From: Prorocentrum cordatum
Lineage: Eukaryota > Sar > Dinophyceae > Prorocentrales > Prorocentraceae
Length of the DNA: 64,000 bases
Reading direction: 5' to 3'
NCBI GenBank assembly: GCA_963575745.1
Contig: CAUYUJ010016308.1
Coordinates: 100,001 to 164,000, forward strand
Positions 53,074 through 63,535 of this stretch are shown here, in pieces. Each line of letters begins with the position of its first letter. The stretch's first letter is position 1. The translations under genes were made by a program, and so were the position numbers. The notes under the pieces are model-generated. The model was not told where the DNA came from, did no database searches, and saw nothing but the letters and a program-made list of their open reading frames with translations.

Positions 53074-53105
<32 letters not shown>
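52866..53105 (+). repeat. (CGT)n with CGTAGGTAGT higher-order variants
   Basis: (GTC)n at 52,880-52,945, then GTCGTCGTAGGTAGTCGTCG-type units at 53,005-53,080, then (GTC)n again. It reads as Asp/Val/Ser/Arg runs in different frames. Confidence 0.93.
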
Positions 53106-54595
53106 ACCGGCGCGCACAGCGGGGCAGGGCGAGAGGGGAGGCCCTCCCGGGACGGCCCTCGGGGGACGGGGGCCTCAGGGGCCTACTCAGAAGGGCCCAG
53201 TGGCTTCGAGGTCTTCTTCTGAGCAGGGACCGGCCGTCCTGGCATTCCTACAGGATGCCACGGCCCCCTGGGGAAATTTGCCCCTCCTGACTGCGCGGGT
53301 TGACTGCAGAAGTCTTCTTAGAAGCTGGAAGGGCCTGCAGAAGGACCGCTGTCATATATAGGAAGCCCTCCAACCTTCTCAGAGGGTCCGCCGCGGCCCG
53401 CCCCTCCCGCGCAACCCCATTTCTGTGCGCGCCGCTGGCTATCCGGGAAACGGCGGGACACCGGGTTCTCCAGCTCTCCAGGGGGGCGCTGCGACCAGGG
53501 TTCTGGGTGGCGCTATCGGCGTAGATCGTTCCTCTATCATGCGCCGAGGATCAAGAGGAGGCGCAGCAGCAGGGGCGGGGGAAGGATGAGAGTGTGGGGC
53601 AGTGTGGGAGCAGGAGCGAGCATCGAGCGCCGTCGGACCCGCGTCTTCTTCTGGCGCCCCATTCGGGCCCTCATCGGACCACTAGCTACTGGCTGGTCAC
53701 AACTACTGGTCGTTTGGCTTTGCCTCGGGACCGGGGGTGAAGAGGGGGTGGTAGCGGGTGTCAATCGTCACGCCCGACTGTGTCCGAGGGTGGGCTGTGG
53801 GCTGTGCCAGCGGTGGTCATCGACTCTCGCTGGGATGGCCCCCCTCTGGGCAGTTTGGTGTGTTGCGCGTCGCTGTTCGATGTTGTTGTTCTAAACTGTT
53901 TCTTCGTTGCGCGGTTTGTGTGCCTGCAGTTGCCGGCGGCGTCCGTGGCGTCCGCCACGTGCTGATGCAGGCCCCGCGCCTGGCACCGAGGGCGACTCGG
54001 GCCACACGCGTCCTGCCCCCCAGCGGCGCCAGAGCGAGCCCCGCGCTCGCCTGGAGCCGCCCTCGGCCCCCCTGCACGGGGGCCACCGTTTCGGACAGCG
54101 GTCCGCCTGCCACGATCCTTCAGACCCCCCCTCCCCCCCCTTCCTTGGCTCGGGCCGGCCGTGCACCCTCGGTCATTCTGTGGCCGCGCGAGGGAACGAG
54201 GACGGAGACTGACAGACAGACCGCCCCGACGTATCGATCCCAGGTCCTCGCCCATGCCCTCCTCTCCCTCCTCCTCGCCTGTCAGAGGCAGGGCGCGGCA
54301 GGGCGGTCGCGCGCCTTGACCACTCCGACGATCGCGCGGTCCTGCACTCTGCCCCCTCCGCCGTGCCGCTGCCTTCCAGTCCTCCCGTCGTGGTGGCCGT
54401 CATGTTCGTCGCGATCGAGGTCGTCGACGACGTAGTCGCCGTGGTCGTCGCCTTCATTGCCTTAGACATAATCGTCGTCAGGCTCATAATCCTCTTCTTC
54501 CTCGTGCTCCTCCCCCGCCCCCTCCCCCTCCTGGCCTCCTTCGCCTCCCCCTCCCCCTGGCCCCTTCTCCCCATCCTCACCCTGCTCCTGACTTC
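53106..54595. other. No gene recognised
   Basis: A small perfect-stem hairpin lies near 53,231-53,266 (TGGCAT..CCT against AGGATGCCA). Otherwise nothing recognised. Confidence 0.42.
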
Positions 54596-55113
54596 ATCGA
54601 CCTCCTCATCCTCCTAGTCTCTTCCTCTTCCTCCTCCTCCTGCTCCTCCTCCTCCTCCTCATCCCACTCATCTGACTCTCCCTCACCTCCCTCCGACCTT
54701 CCCCATCGTCCTCCTCCTTTCCCCCCACCCAAACGGCCACACACACACACACCCACAAGGTGATTACCACTTCCTCTTCCTCACTCTGCCCTTTTCCTCC
54801 TGGCAACCTTCTCCTCTGGACTCCCCGCACCCTCCTGACTCTCGCCAATAAAAAAGCTTTCGTAATCGCCGCGGGGCCGCGCGGACCCCCATTGCAGCTC
54901 CAGGTGCCCCCTTGGCCAGGGCAGTTTTTGTCAACACCGTATGGCCCCCTTCAGAAGGAGGACGTGGCAGTCGTCGGTCGGCCGTCGTCTTCGTCGCCGT
55001 CCTCCCCCCACTTCTCTCACGTGCCTCGTCGAAATCGTGGTCATTCTGTTCTGCCGTCGTCGCCGTCGCTGCCATCGTCGGTCGTCGTTGGTCGTCGTCG
55101 TCGTCGTCGTCGT

Positions 55114-55144
<31 letters not shown>

Positions 55145-55210
55145 CTCGTCGTCGACCTCCTCCTCCTCCTCTTCCTCCTGCTCCTCCTCCTCCTCCTCCT
55201 CCTCTGCCGT
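54596..55210. repeat. (TCC)n and (CGT)n tracts with unannotated sequence between
   Basis: (TCC)n at 54,622-54,662, (CA)n at 54,737-54,752, (CGT)n at 55,080-55,152 and (TCC)n at 55,155-55,205. Confidence 0.85.
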
Positions 55211-57290
55211 ACCATCGTTGTTGTCCCCGCCTCTTCCGCCACTTCTTGATATGACCCATGAAGCAAACTGAACCTGAGGACAACGGGTCCTGGAACCTTG
55301 GGGGGCCTTCCCCCAGACAAATCCTACATCACGAGCAGTTTTCTGACGGTCTCGGGGCCCCCGGAGCCAGAAGATGCGAAACACCTCAGGCCCTGCTTTT
55401 TCCATGCAGGACCCGCTCGCTCTGTGGCGGACTTCTCTTCCCCCGATCTGCCGCCCCCGCGCGGCGCTGGGGCTGCCCCGGGCCAGCCCGCGGCTTCCAT
55501 TGGCACGCGCGCCCGCCCCGCCAGCGCAGGGGTGGGCCGACGCGCTCGATCTTCGGTGTGCGTCGGAGAATGGGGCCAGGCAAAGGGGTGGGGGTGAGGG
55601 GCCACTCCTGGGAGCTTCGTGGGAAGGCTGAAGACCATTCACACCGAATGGTGCCACAAGTATCCAAGCGCCGATGCTGAATTTAACTTCCGACGAGTTA
55701 CAGGCTTAGGTGCGACACCGTCTCCTGGCCCGAAACATTCGCGCGGACGAGGGGGGGAGGTATGACATGGGAGATCTCGTGGCTCCGGCTATGACAACCA
55801 GCCCCGACTCCACTCCTCGCCGCCTCCAAAATCTGGGGCTCCTGCCGTAATCCTGCTACACTGGAGCAGCCTGAAAAATAAAGGCAGATTCCGGTCGAGG
55901 TCAGTCGGGAATCTCTGGAAGCTGGCGGGTCTGAGTGATGTGCCAAGGGCCGCGGACGTTTCGGAGAGCTCCAGCAATCTCCCAAACCGTCCCAACACGA
56001 GCTGCCATCCCGAGGCTGTTTGGTTCACCCAGGTTCTGGCACCCCGGACGCTTGCTCCTGAGCGGGCCGACACATCCAACACAACAAAAACACGATGCGA
56101 ATTGGACCCCGCCTCCCCGCCGAGAGTCTAAGAGCGTGCCGCACTGGAAGCCGCAGGGGGGCCGGAATTACAGGAAGTCTCGGGGAGCCCTAGCGACGAA
56201 AACGAGAATGACGAAGACCCATGGAATTGGCAGTGTAAGCAGGAGCGGACGCCTATTCCCAGGGATCTGTTCCAAATTGGTGATGATGGTGGTGCAGCGA
56301 ATTGCAACATATGCTTCCGCAGGCCCGAGAAAGGAACCCTATCCTTTTTGTCTCCCTCGCCCATTGTCCTTCGTCCTCCATCCCGCTTTTGCCCCCGCCG
56401 TCCCTTCTAACCCCCTGACTCCTGCCAGCTCGCTCATGAATCGTTTTCTTTTTGCTTTATCAAAATGCTAAAGCGTGGGGACGGCCAAGGAAATTTGAAG
56501 CAATAGAACATTTATCCGAAACCCGTTTCGGGGCCACTCCCTCCACGGCGAGGTCATGAAGAACCGCACCCCCCCCGCTCCCCGACGAGGAGAACGGGCA
56601 CGAGACGGAGTCCTTTCCCTCCTTGTCCGCCTTCTCCTCCTCACCATTGTCCTCCTCATCGTCATCTTCCTCCTCCTCAGAACCAGCATGCCACTACCTC
56701 ACATGTTCCTCGTCCCTCTCATCCCTCTCCTGCAGATCCGCCAGACTCGGCGAGAGCACCCTGACCAGACCTCCCGCGATGCATCCACGAAGTTCTGAGC
56801 CCGCCTCGCCTCACCACTGCTTGATGGCGGGAATCCTGGAAAGCCCTCAGGCGCCTCCTGCTCTCCCCAAACGTCCACTCCTCTGGTGGAGTGCGACGCC
56901 GGCGACGACGACGCCACCGTGCCCCGTGGCGCCACCCGCCCATATCCCCCCCCACCTCGCCCCCGGCGCGGCGGCGCTCTCCCAAAAGCCGTCGGAGGCC
57001 AGCAAGTCCTCCTGGTCCCGCTTCAAGTGGCGCTGGGGGGGCGGTGTGGGCGGCCGTCGCCGTCATGGTCGTCGTCGTCGTCGTCGCCGCTGTCGCCGCC
57101 GTCGTCGTCGCAATCGTCGCCGCCGAGGGGGGCGGAGAACGACGGCGGGGGGAGGGAGAGGGATCACCGTGTTCTTTCCATTCGTTCTCGTATGAATAAC
57201 TCCTCCCCGTCGCACCCCGAGGCCAATCAGAAGTGTGGGCCGGGCGTTTCGCCGGAGACCCCCTTGCCGCTTATGAGCTTGAAGCTTAAG
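55211..57290. other. No gene recognised; short (GTC)n at 57,065-57,120
   Basis: Many open frames on both strands, none with a recognised domain. ATCTCTGGAAGCTGGCGGG near 55,912 weakly resembles the 27.0/29.7 kb repeat. Confidence 0.42.
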
Positions 57291-57299
57291 CACTGGCAA

Positions 57300-57930
57300 T
57301 AGCTCGCTCCACAGATGGAGGGCGGGTCGCTACCAAACTGTCGCTCTTGCCTTAGGTTCGCGCACACTCGTCTTCAACATTGCAAGAATTCCACGGGTTG
57401 ACGGCGGGTCGTTTTCCAAATGTGGCTCTCGCCTTCGCGCCGCGCGCACCCGTGCTAAAAAATGCTAGAACAAATCACGGATCGAGGGCGGGAGGCTTTC
57501 AAACAGTGGCTCTCACCTCAACGCCGCGCGCATCCGTCATCGGCGCATCCGTCAAAGATTCACGGATTGAGCGCGAGTCGTTTCCAAAGTGTGTCTCTAG
57601 CATTATAGCATTAGCGCCGCGCACGTTCGTTAAAACAAGTTGTAAGCGTTTTACGAATTGTGGTTCTCGCCTGAGCGCCGCGCACATTCGCTTCACACAT
57701 TTGCACTAACTTGTCTGGTTGACATAGCTAACGCACAAGAACTGACGTTGTGGAACGACTCAGAACTGTCAAGGCGCAGACGTGCCGAAGTCCCAGGGAT
57801 GGTGTTATCGCACGGCTCAGGATCGTCAAGACACATGAGTCAGGTTGACACGCCGCGCCGAAGTCCAGAAAATGATGTCGTGGCGCGCTTCAAGATGTCC
57901 ACACGGCTGACCATCCCCAACGGGACACTT
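57300..57930 (+). repeat. Composite tandem array related to 20.3-20.9 kb
   Basis: Five units of ~85-90 bp with GGAT(G/C)GAGGGCGGG, TTTCCAAATGTGGCTCTCGCC-like and CGCCGCGCGCA(C/T)CCGT segments (57,310-57,700). They are followed by ~65-80 bp units with CCGAAGTCCCAGGGATGGTG, CTCAGGATCGTCAAGACAC and GACGTTGTGGAACG (57,735-57,930). Same two unit types and the same order as at 20.3 kb. Confidence 0.72.
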
Positions 57931-57959
57931 GTTTTAAAGGAACTCATACATCCTCGCGA

Positions 57960-58256
57960 GGGGTTTCTCCTCCTCCTCCTCCCCCTCCCCCTCCTCCTCC
58001 TCCTCCTCCTCCTCTCCTCCTCCCTCCTCTCCTCCTCCCCCCTCCTCCCCCTCCTCCTCCCCCTCCTGCTCCAACCTCTATCTCCATGCTCCTCCCCTCC
58101 TCCTCCCTCCTTCCCTTCCCCTTCTCCTCCTCCTCCTCCCCTCCTCCTCCTCCCTTCCTCCTCCTCACTCCTCCCTCCTCACTCCTCCACCCTCCCCCTC
58201 CCTCCTCCTCCTGCTCCTCCTCCTCCTCCTCCTCCTCCTCCTCCTCCTCCTCGGGG
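57960..58256 (+). repeat. (TCC)n homopyrimidine tract
   Basis: About 290 bp of CTCCTC with CCCTC variants. Confidence 0.93.
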
Positions 58257-59440
58257 CAAAGTCCGCGTCGTTGCCTGGCGCCCCCCGCTGCCCCCCCCCG
58301 CCATTGCTGGGCAGCACAGGCGCCCCCCGCGCCGTTCTGCCAGCGTCGCCCTGGCGGCTCCACCCCGCTCGCGCACGCCGTCCGGCCCTTCCCTGGCAGG
58401 GCGGTGGGTGATCCCACCAGAGGGCCCCCAAAAACCAAGCCGCAACGTGCTGGCCCCGGTCGGCCACCCTGCGCCGCCCCCCCCCGACGACCCCGACGGC
58501 CCCTCTCGACGACCACTGGGAACCCCCCCGACGCCCACCGCCCTCTCCACCGCTGTACCTGCGCCGCCTGGTCGGCGTACCCGCCGTAGGGCTCGTAGTT
58601 TCGTCGCGAGTGGCCCTTCTCTCCTGCAGTGGCCCCGGGACCGGCCTCTCCCCCTCTTCCTTGCCTTCCTCCTCTTCCTCGTGCGGCCCCGCCCGGCCCT
58701 CCTTCCGCCTGCCCGCCAGCCCCGCCGGCTCTGGCCTCCCGCCTGCGCGTTCGTCGTCGTCTGTCTGCTTCTCACCTCCTCCTGCCCCTTTGTCGGGCAG
58801 CACAGCCTGCCCGAGACCAGCGTGGCGGCGCCTGCCGCTTGTGCGTCCCCGTGGCCCCTAGCGATACGCAGTTAAGCAGAGGGGGGGCGAAAAAATGTGG
58901 ATCTCCGCCTCGCCAGGCATTGCAGTCGGCAGGCCAGCGTCAGCAGAATCTACCCGGACGTGCCCAAAGCGGACGGCGGCTGGACTTCGAGACGCGAGCA
59001 CAGATCTTCCTCCCTCCTGGGACCCTCCCTTCGTCATCTTCCCATCCTCACCCGCATCTTCTCCACTCCTCCCTCCTACCCTGAGATCGTACATTGCCAA
59101 ACACATACAACATCGTAAAAAATACTTCCGGAGCCCTCGACCCAATCTTTCTGCGTCGTTTTTCGAATCCGATCGATCTGTAAAGGTCCTGGGGCCCGAA
59201 AACATGCGAAATTTCCCCCCTCGAACAGAATTGAGTCGCCAGGATCTCAGGGTACTCTGTCCTTCCTCATCTCCCTCCCTCCCCTCTCCTTCCCCCGCCC
59301 CCTCCCTCCCCCAGGAGGACACCCGGACGGTGGCGAGGAGCGGCGGCTAAGGGCACCCGGCCCCAGATCCGGTACTTGACCTCGATGTGCCCCTGCGGCG
59401 GGCGGCGGGCGGGGCACCGGCGGAGTGCGGGTCCTCGGGA
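58257..59440. other. No gene recognised
   Basis: Very GC-rich with Pro/Arg-rich open frames; no domain recognised. Confidence 0.42.
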
Positions 59441-59444
59441 GGGA

Positions 59445-59825
59445 AGCCTCCTCCTCCTCCTCCTCCTCCTCCTCCTCCTCCTCATCCCTCTCCTCCTCCT
59501 CCTGCTCCTCCTCCTCCTGCTCCTCCTCCTCCTCCTCCTCCTGCTCCTCCTCCTCCTCCTCCTCCTTCTTCACTCCTTCCCCTCCTCCTCCTCATCCTCC
59601 TCCTCTTACTCCTTCTCCTCTCTCCTCCCCTCCTCCTCCTCCTCCTCCCTCCTCCTCCTCCTCCTCCTCCTCCTCCTCCTCCTCCTCCTCCTCCCTCCTC
59701 CTCCTCCTCCTCCTCCTCCTCCTCCTCCTCCCTCCTCCCCCTCCTTTTCCTCCTCCCCCTCCTTTTCCTCCTCCTCCTCCTCCCCCTCAACCCCCTCCTA
59801 CCCCTCCCCCTGCCTTCTCCTCCTC
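59445..59825 (+). repeat. (TCC)n homopyrimidine tract
   Basis: About 375 bp of CTCCTC with CTGCTC and TCTTCA breaks. Confidence 0.93.
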
Positions 59826-59987
59826 CGGGCGCCGACTTCCGATCGGGGAGCCTGTTTTCCTGGGGGGAGCCCGCGACCGCTGGGGCGGCCGGGGCCCCGG
59901 CGAGCGCGCCGCGGGCGGCACCGCGCGGCGAGAGGGGCGGCGCCCAGGAGCGCCCATGGGCGCTCTGCTCGGCAGAGCGCTCGCCCG

Positions 59988-60160
59988 AAGGAAGGGATCG
60001 AACAGGGCAGGGAGTCGAGCAGGGGAACGAACAGGGAAGGAATCGAGCGGGCGAAGGTCTCCTCTCGGCGTCCGGGAGGAGCTCACCCGAAAGAAGGGAT
60101 CGAACAGGGCAGGGAATCGAGCAGGGGATCGAACAGGGAAGGAATCGAGCGGGGTGGTTC
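59988..60160 (+). repeat. ~98 bp direct duplication
   Basis: AAGGGATCGAACAGGGCAGG then GAATCGAGC(A/G)GG occurs near 59,993 and 60,091; each unit contains a 16-20 bp sub-repeat. Confidence 0.8.
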
Positions 60161-60940
60161 GTCCTCCCTTGCCGTCCTTCGGCGAACAGGGGGGCGCCCA
60201 GAGGCTGCACCGAGGCGGAAAACCCACGACGACGGCGTTGTGTTGCCCATGTTCGGCCGCTTGGGGACCCTCACGGGACCCCATGACCGTCAAGGAACAA
60301 CTCAAGATGAGAAAGTGGCGCTGGGAAGAGGAGTGTGAGGAATGAGGCACAAGAAAGGACTGATGGCCGAGCTAGGAGGAAGGATGGTGGGAGGAGGTGC
60401 AGAGAGGGATGGGAATGGGGAAGACGGACGAGTGAGGGAGGACGGAGAAGGGAGGAGGATGAACGGACCGAGAGGAGGGATGACAACATAATCAGAAAGA
60501 GGGCACGCTGATGAGAAGCAGGGAGGCGTAGAGGAGAGATCAACGTCAAGGAAAGGAGGGAGGAGCAGGGAGGAGGACACGACAAAGAAGTGGAGCAAGG
60601 GAACGTGAAGAGGCAGACGAGGGGAAGAATCAAGGCAAAAGAGAAGAGGAACGACAGGAGAAGGAGATGCCCCAGAGGCCCCATGGTCCCCGGAAGCTCC
60701 CGCAAAGGTCCCCTGAGACCCGACGAAGCTCCTCGAAACCTTAGCCTGGAAAGCTTTGAGAACTTGGATTCTCGGAAGCCTCGAGACATGCCAGAAAACT
60801 TTAGACATCGACGGACCTCCAAGTACGGCGACGGCGACGAGGCCGCGATGAGGCCTTTTTCTCATTCTCCGAGACCATCTTCAGCGACTCGCCGAGGCGC
60901 CAGTGCTCCTCCCACGCGGTCGCCGCCGGCACCGCCAGCA
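60161..60940. other. Purine-rich stretch, no gene recognised
   Basis: 60,350-60,660 is strongly purine-biased but not a simple repeat. No gene recognised. Confidence 0.42.
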
Positions 60941-60944
60941 TGCG

Positions 60945-61130
60945 GCGTCTTTCGAAGATCGAGCCTCAATGTTTGGAAGGTTATCCAGAAACACCGCCGG
61001 GGGATCGATCTTCGGGGACTTCGGCAGGCGGTGGATCTTGGCAGATGTCCCCCCAACCCCTATCCGCAAGCCTCCTCATGGGGCCGCAAGGCACCGTGTA
61101 TCAGGCTTGCTGCTCCCTGCTCCAGTTCAA
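60945..61130 (+). repeat. ~185 bp dispersed repeat, first copy of an inverted pair
   Basis: Contains CACCGCCGGGGGATCGATCTT, CGGGGACTTCGGCAGGCGG and TATCCGCAAGCCTCCT, matching the complement of 61,890-62,090. Confidence 0.65.
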
Positions 61131-61269
61131 ACTTCAACTCCACCATATTGTAATCCTACGTTCTGCTTCCTACTGCGAACTATGTAAATCCGCCCGAGGG
61201 GGCGGAGCCGAAAAGGGCCCTGGCAACCACCACCTGGAGGGGATCTGGAGGGTCCTGCGACAAGAGAAC

Positions 61270-61468
61270 AGACTTGATCTTCGCGCCCCCGAAGCCATGA
61301 TCCCTCGTGCGCTGCGCAATTGTTCGCACCTCCAAGGCAAGAATCCCTTGTACATTACACGATGTTCGCGTCCCCGAGGCCATACACCCTCGTACATTAC
61401 GCTGTGGTCGCGCTCCCGAGACTATAATTCCAAGTAAAGTGTACAACGTTCGCGGTTCCGAGGCAATG

Positions 61469-61500
<32 letters not shown>

Positions 61501-61660
61501 ATTTATCTCTGTATCTCTTGAACAATTACACAATATCTGCGTCCCCGAAGCCACGATCCCACATACATTGCGAGTTCTTCGCGTCCCCAATGCCATACAC
61601 AACCGTAAAGTATGCAGTATTCGCGCTTTCGAGGCCACAATCCATCATACTAGGCCCCTA
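61270..61660 (+). repeat. ~55 bp degenerate tandem repeat with (CT)n insert
   Basis: About seven units with TTCGCGTCCCCGAGGCCAT, ACACCCTCGTACATTACGC and variants. A (CT)n run lies at 61,471-61,500. Confidence 0.75.
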
Positions 61661-61800
61661 AGACGGTACAAGAGGGCACCGAGACGGCCAAAGAGTGCTC
61701 CAAGGCGCCCAACATGGTCCCAAAACGGCCCAAGAGGCTCCCAATGTGACCTCAAGAGCGCCCCAAGAGTACCCCAAACAGGGACTCAAGAGGCCAACAT
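61661..61800 (+). repeat. CCAAGA-GGC short repeat
   Basis: AAGACGGTACAAGAGGGCACC, AAACGGCCCAAGAGGCTCCC and similar, of the CCAAGAGGCCCC group. Confidence 0.55.
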
Positions 61801-61889
61801 CTGCGATGGTCCTTGGATGTTTGGTGGATTTGGGCACGCTCATGTCTCCAGTGGCCACCGTTCAGAGTTCTGGCGCTGCTTCACGGCGG

Positions 61890-62090
61890 AGCCCAGGCCT
61901 CACACCTCAGCTCTTGCATGCCCCATCCTTCGAGAGAGTGGGCCGGCTGCCGGGGGGGAAGCCCTCACGGATAAGTCTGCAGATCTGCCGCCTGCCAAAA
62001 TTCCCGAAGATCAATCCCCCAGGCGGTGGATATGGATAAATCTCCGCTTCGAACTTTTGCTTCTGATTTGGCCTCCAGAAGCATCTGGAG
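61890..62090 (-). repeat. ~185 bp dispersed repeat, second copy of an inverted pair
   Basis: GATCTGCCGCCTGCCAAAAT, CCGAAGATCAATCCCCCAGG and CGGTGG are the complement of the 60.95-61.13 kb copy. Confidence 0.65.
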
Positions 62091-63040
62091 AGCTCCGGGT
62101 GCTCCTGGGCACCCTCTGGCTGGAGGCGGGGGGCAGAGGATGCCAGTGATGTGTGAGCCACTCTGGCCGCTCAGGGAAGAGGGGGAGGGGAGTGGCGTTC
62201 ACAAAACCGCGTGCGCGTGTGTTTGTGGTTGTGCACATCCACTTCGGCACCGCCTGCTCCCCGGGCCCGGCCCGCTCCTGGCCGCCTGAGGCCCCGCCTT
62301 CCTGTGCCCCGTCCTCCTAATTAAAGCTGTGCGTAGCCCGCCTAGCTTTTAGCAGAAGAGGTTCGCTCTCGCCCCGCAGATCAAAACAAAATGTGCTTGT
62401 GGTTGTGTGCGTGTGTGTGCGTGCGTTCGGTACGCTTCACTTCTGTCCCTGCCGCGCTCTAAGCATCGGAATGGCTTCACACCTGGTGAGCACTGACTGC
62501 GCGAGAAGGACACATCGATATGGCGACAGTGCCGACGACGGTGCAGCGATGGCAAAGCTGCGCGTGCGAAGGCAGGCAAGGACGGAGGGAGCACGGAGGG
62601 AGGAGAGACTGGCGATGCTGGGCATGCGAAGCTAGCCAACGAGGGAGGAGGGAAAGGGGGGGCTGGCCTGTACCAAGCGGGCCCTGAAGCAAACGGGTCC
62701 TGGACCCCGCGCCTCCTTTCCCCGCCCTGGTTCTTTTTGCGCACAATCCCACGGCCGGCGGATGGCCCCCGGACGCCAAACCGAAGGCGAAGAACTGCAC
62801 GACCCGCTTCCCGCGAGATCTTCGCGTCCGTGGCGAGAAGCAGGGCTGCACCGAAACGGTGTTTTTCGTTTTCGTTTTGCTTTCGTTTTCCCTCGTTTTG
62901 TCTTCAATCCGCCTTTACCGCGAACCGGGATCGAAACGAACACGGCCCACGAAATCGCCCAAACACCGCTCAGGTCCATCCTTGGCGAGAATTGCCAAGA
63001 CCCCTGCAGAGTCGTGCTCTCTTCGCAGGGTCGACCCCCA
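62091..63040. other. No gene recognised
   Basis: (GT)n-like TGTGTGCGTGTGTGTGCGTG at 62,406-62,426 and CGTTTT-rich words at 62,862-62,910. No gene recognised. Confidence 0.42.
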
Positions 63041-63043
63041 GAG

Positions 63044-63197
63044 GTTGGCGGCGCGCACAAGGGGGTGGAGAGAGGAAAGGAGGCTGCTTCTTAGAAGGCG
63101 CTGGCCTTACATCTATAGAGAAGGCCCGCGCCTTCTGGGAAGCAGGGGTGCTTCTAAGAAGCCCTCCCCCCTCCCCCCACCCCCCTCTGCGCGTGGC
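63044..63197. mobile_element. Family B foldback element, copy 3
   Basis: Starts GTTGGCGGCGCGCACAAGGG and ends CTCTGCGCGTGG, with GGCTGCTTCTTAGAAGGCGC, the centre TTACATCTATAGAGAAGG and GCTTCTAAGAAGCCCTCC. Very similar to the copy at 4.0 kb, including both termini. Confidence 0.82.
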
Positions 63198-63440
63198 TGA
63201 AGAGGTCTGGGGCGCGTCCCCGGGACCCGCTCTGCGTCCTGGCCGGCGCTCGACGGGCCCGGGGGGTCCAGCGTGGACTCCCAGAGGCAGGAGCCGTGTC
63301 GAAGACTCCGATTCGCGAGGTCGCCCCCACCGGAGGAACCTCGGGGGCAGGAGGACGAGTCAGGAAGCAACTACGGGGAGGTCTTCGTGGGGATGATCAG
63401 GGAGGATGAAGCCCCAATGGGGCGCTGTTGCGCCATATTG
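63198..63440. other. No gene recognised
   Basis: GC-rich sequence with no recognised feature. Confidence 0.4.
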
Positions 63441-63535
63441 GGCCTCGCATTCACCGGGTTGAAGCCGGATTAGGCGGGATTACGTCGTATTGAGCAGGAT
63501 GAAACGGGATTCAGCGAAATTGATCCGGATTTCGG
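63441..63535 (+). repeat. 10 bp phased repeat (xxGGATTxxx)
   Basis: Nine consecutive 10 bp steps carry a GGATT-like word in the same position (CGGGTT, CCGGATT, CGGGATT, CGTATT, AGGATG, GGGATT, GAAATT, CGGATT). The phase is exactly 10 bp from 63,451 to 63,530. Confidence 0.7.
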
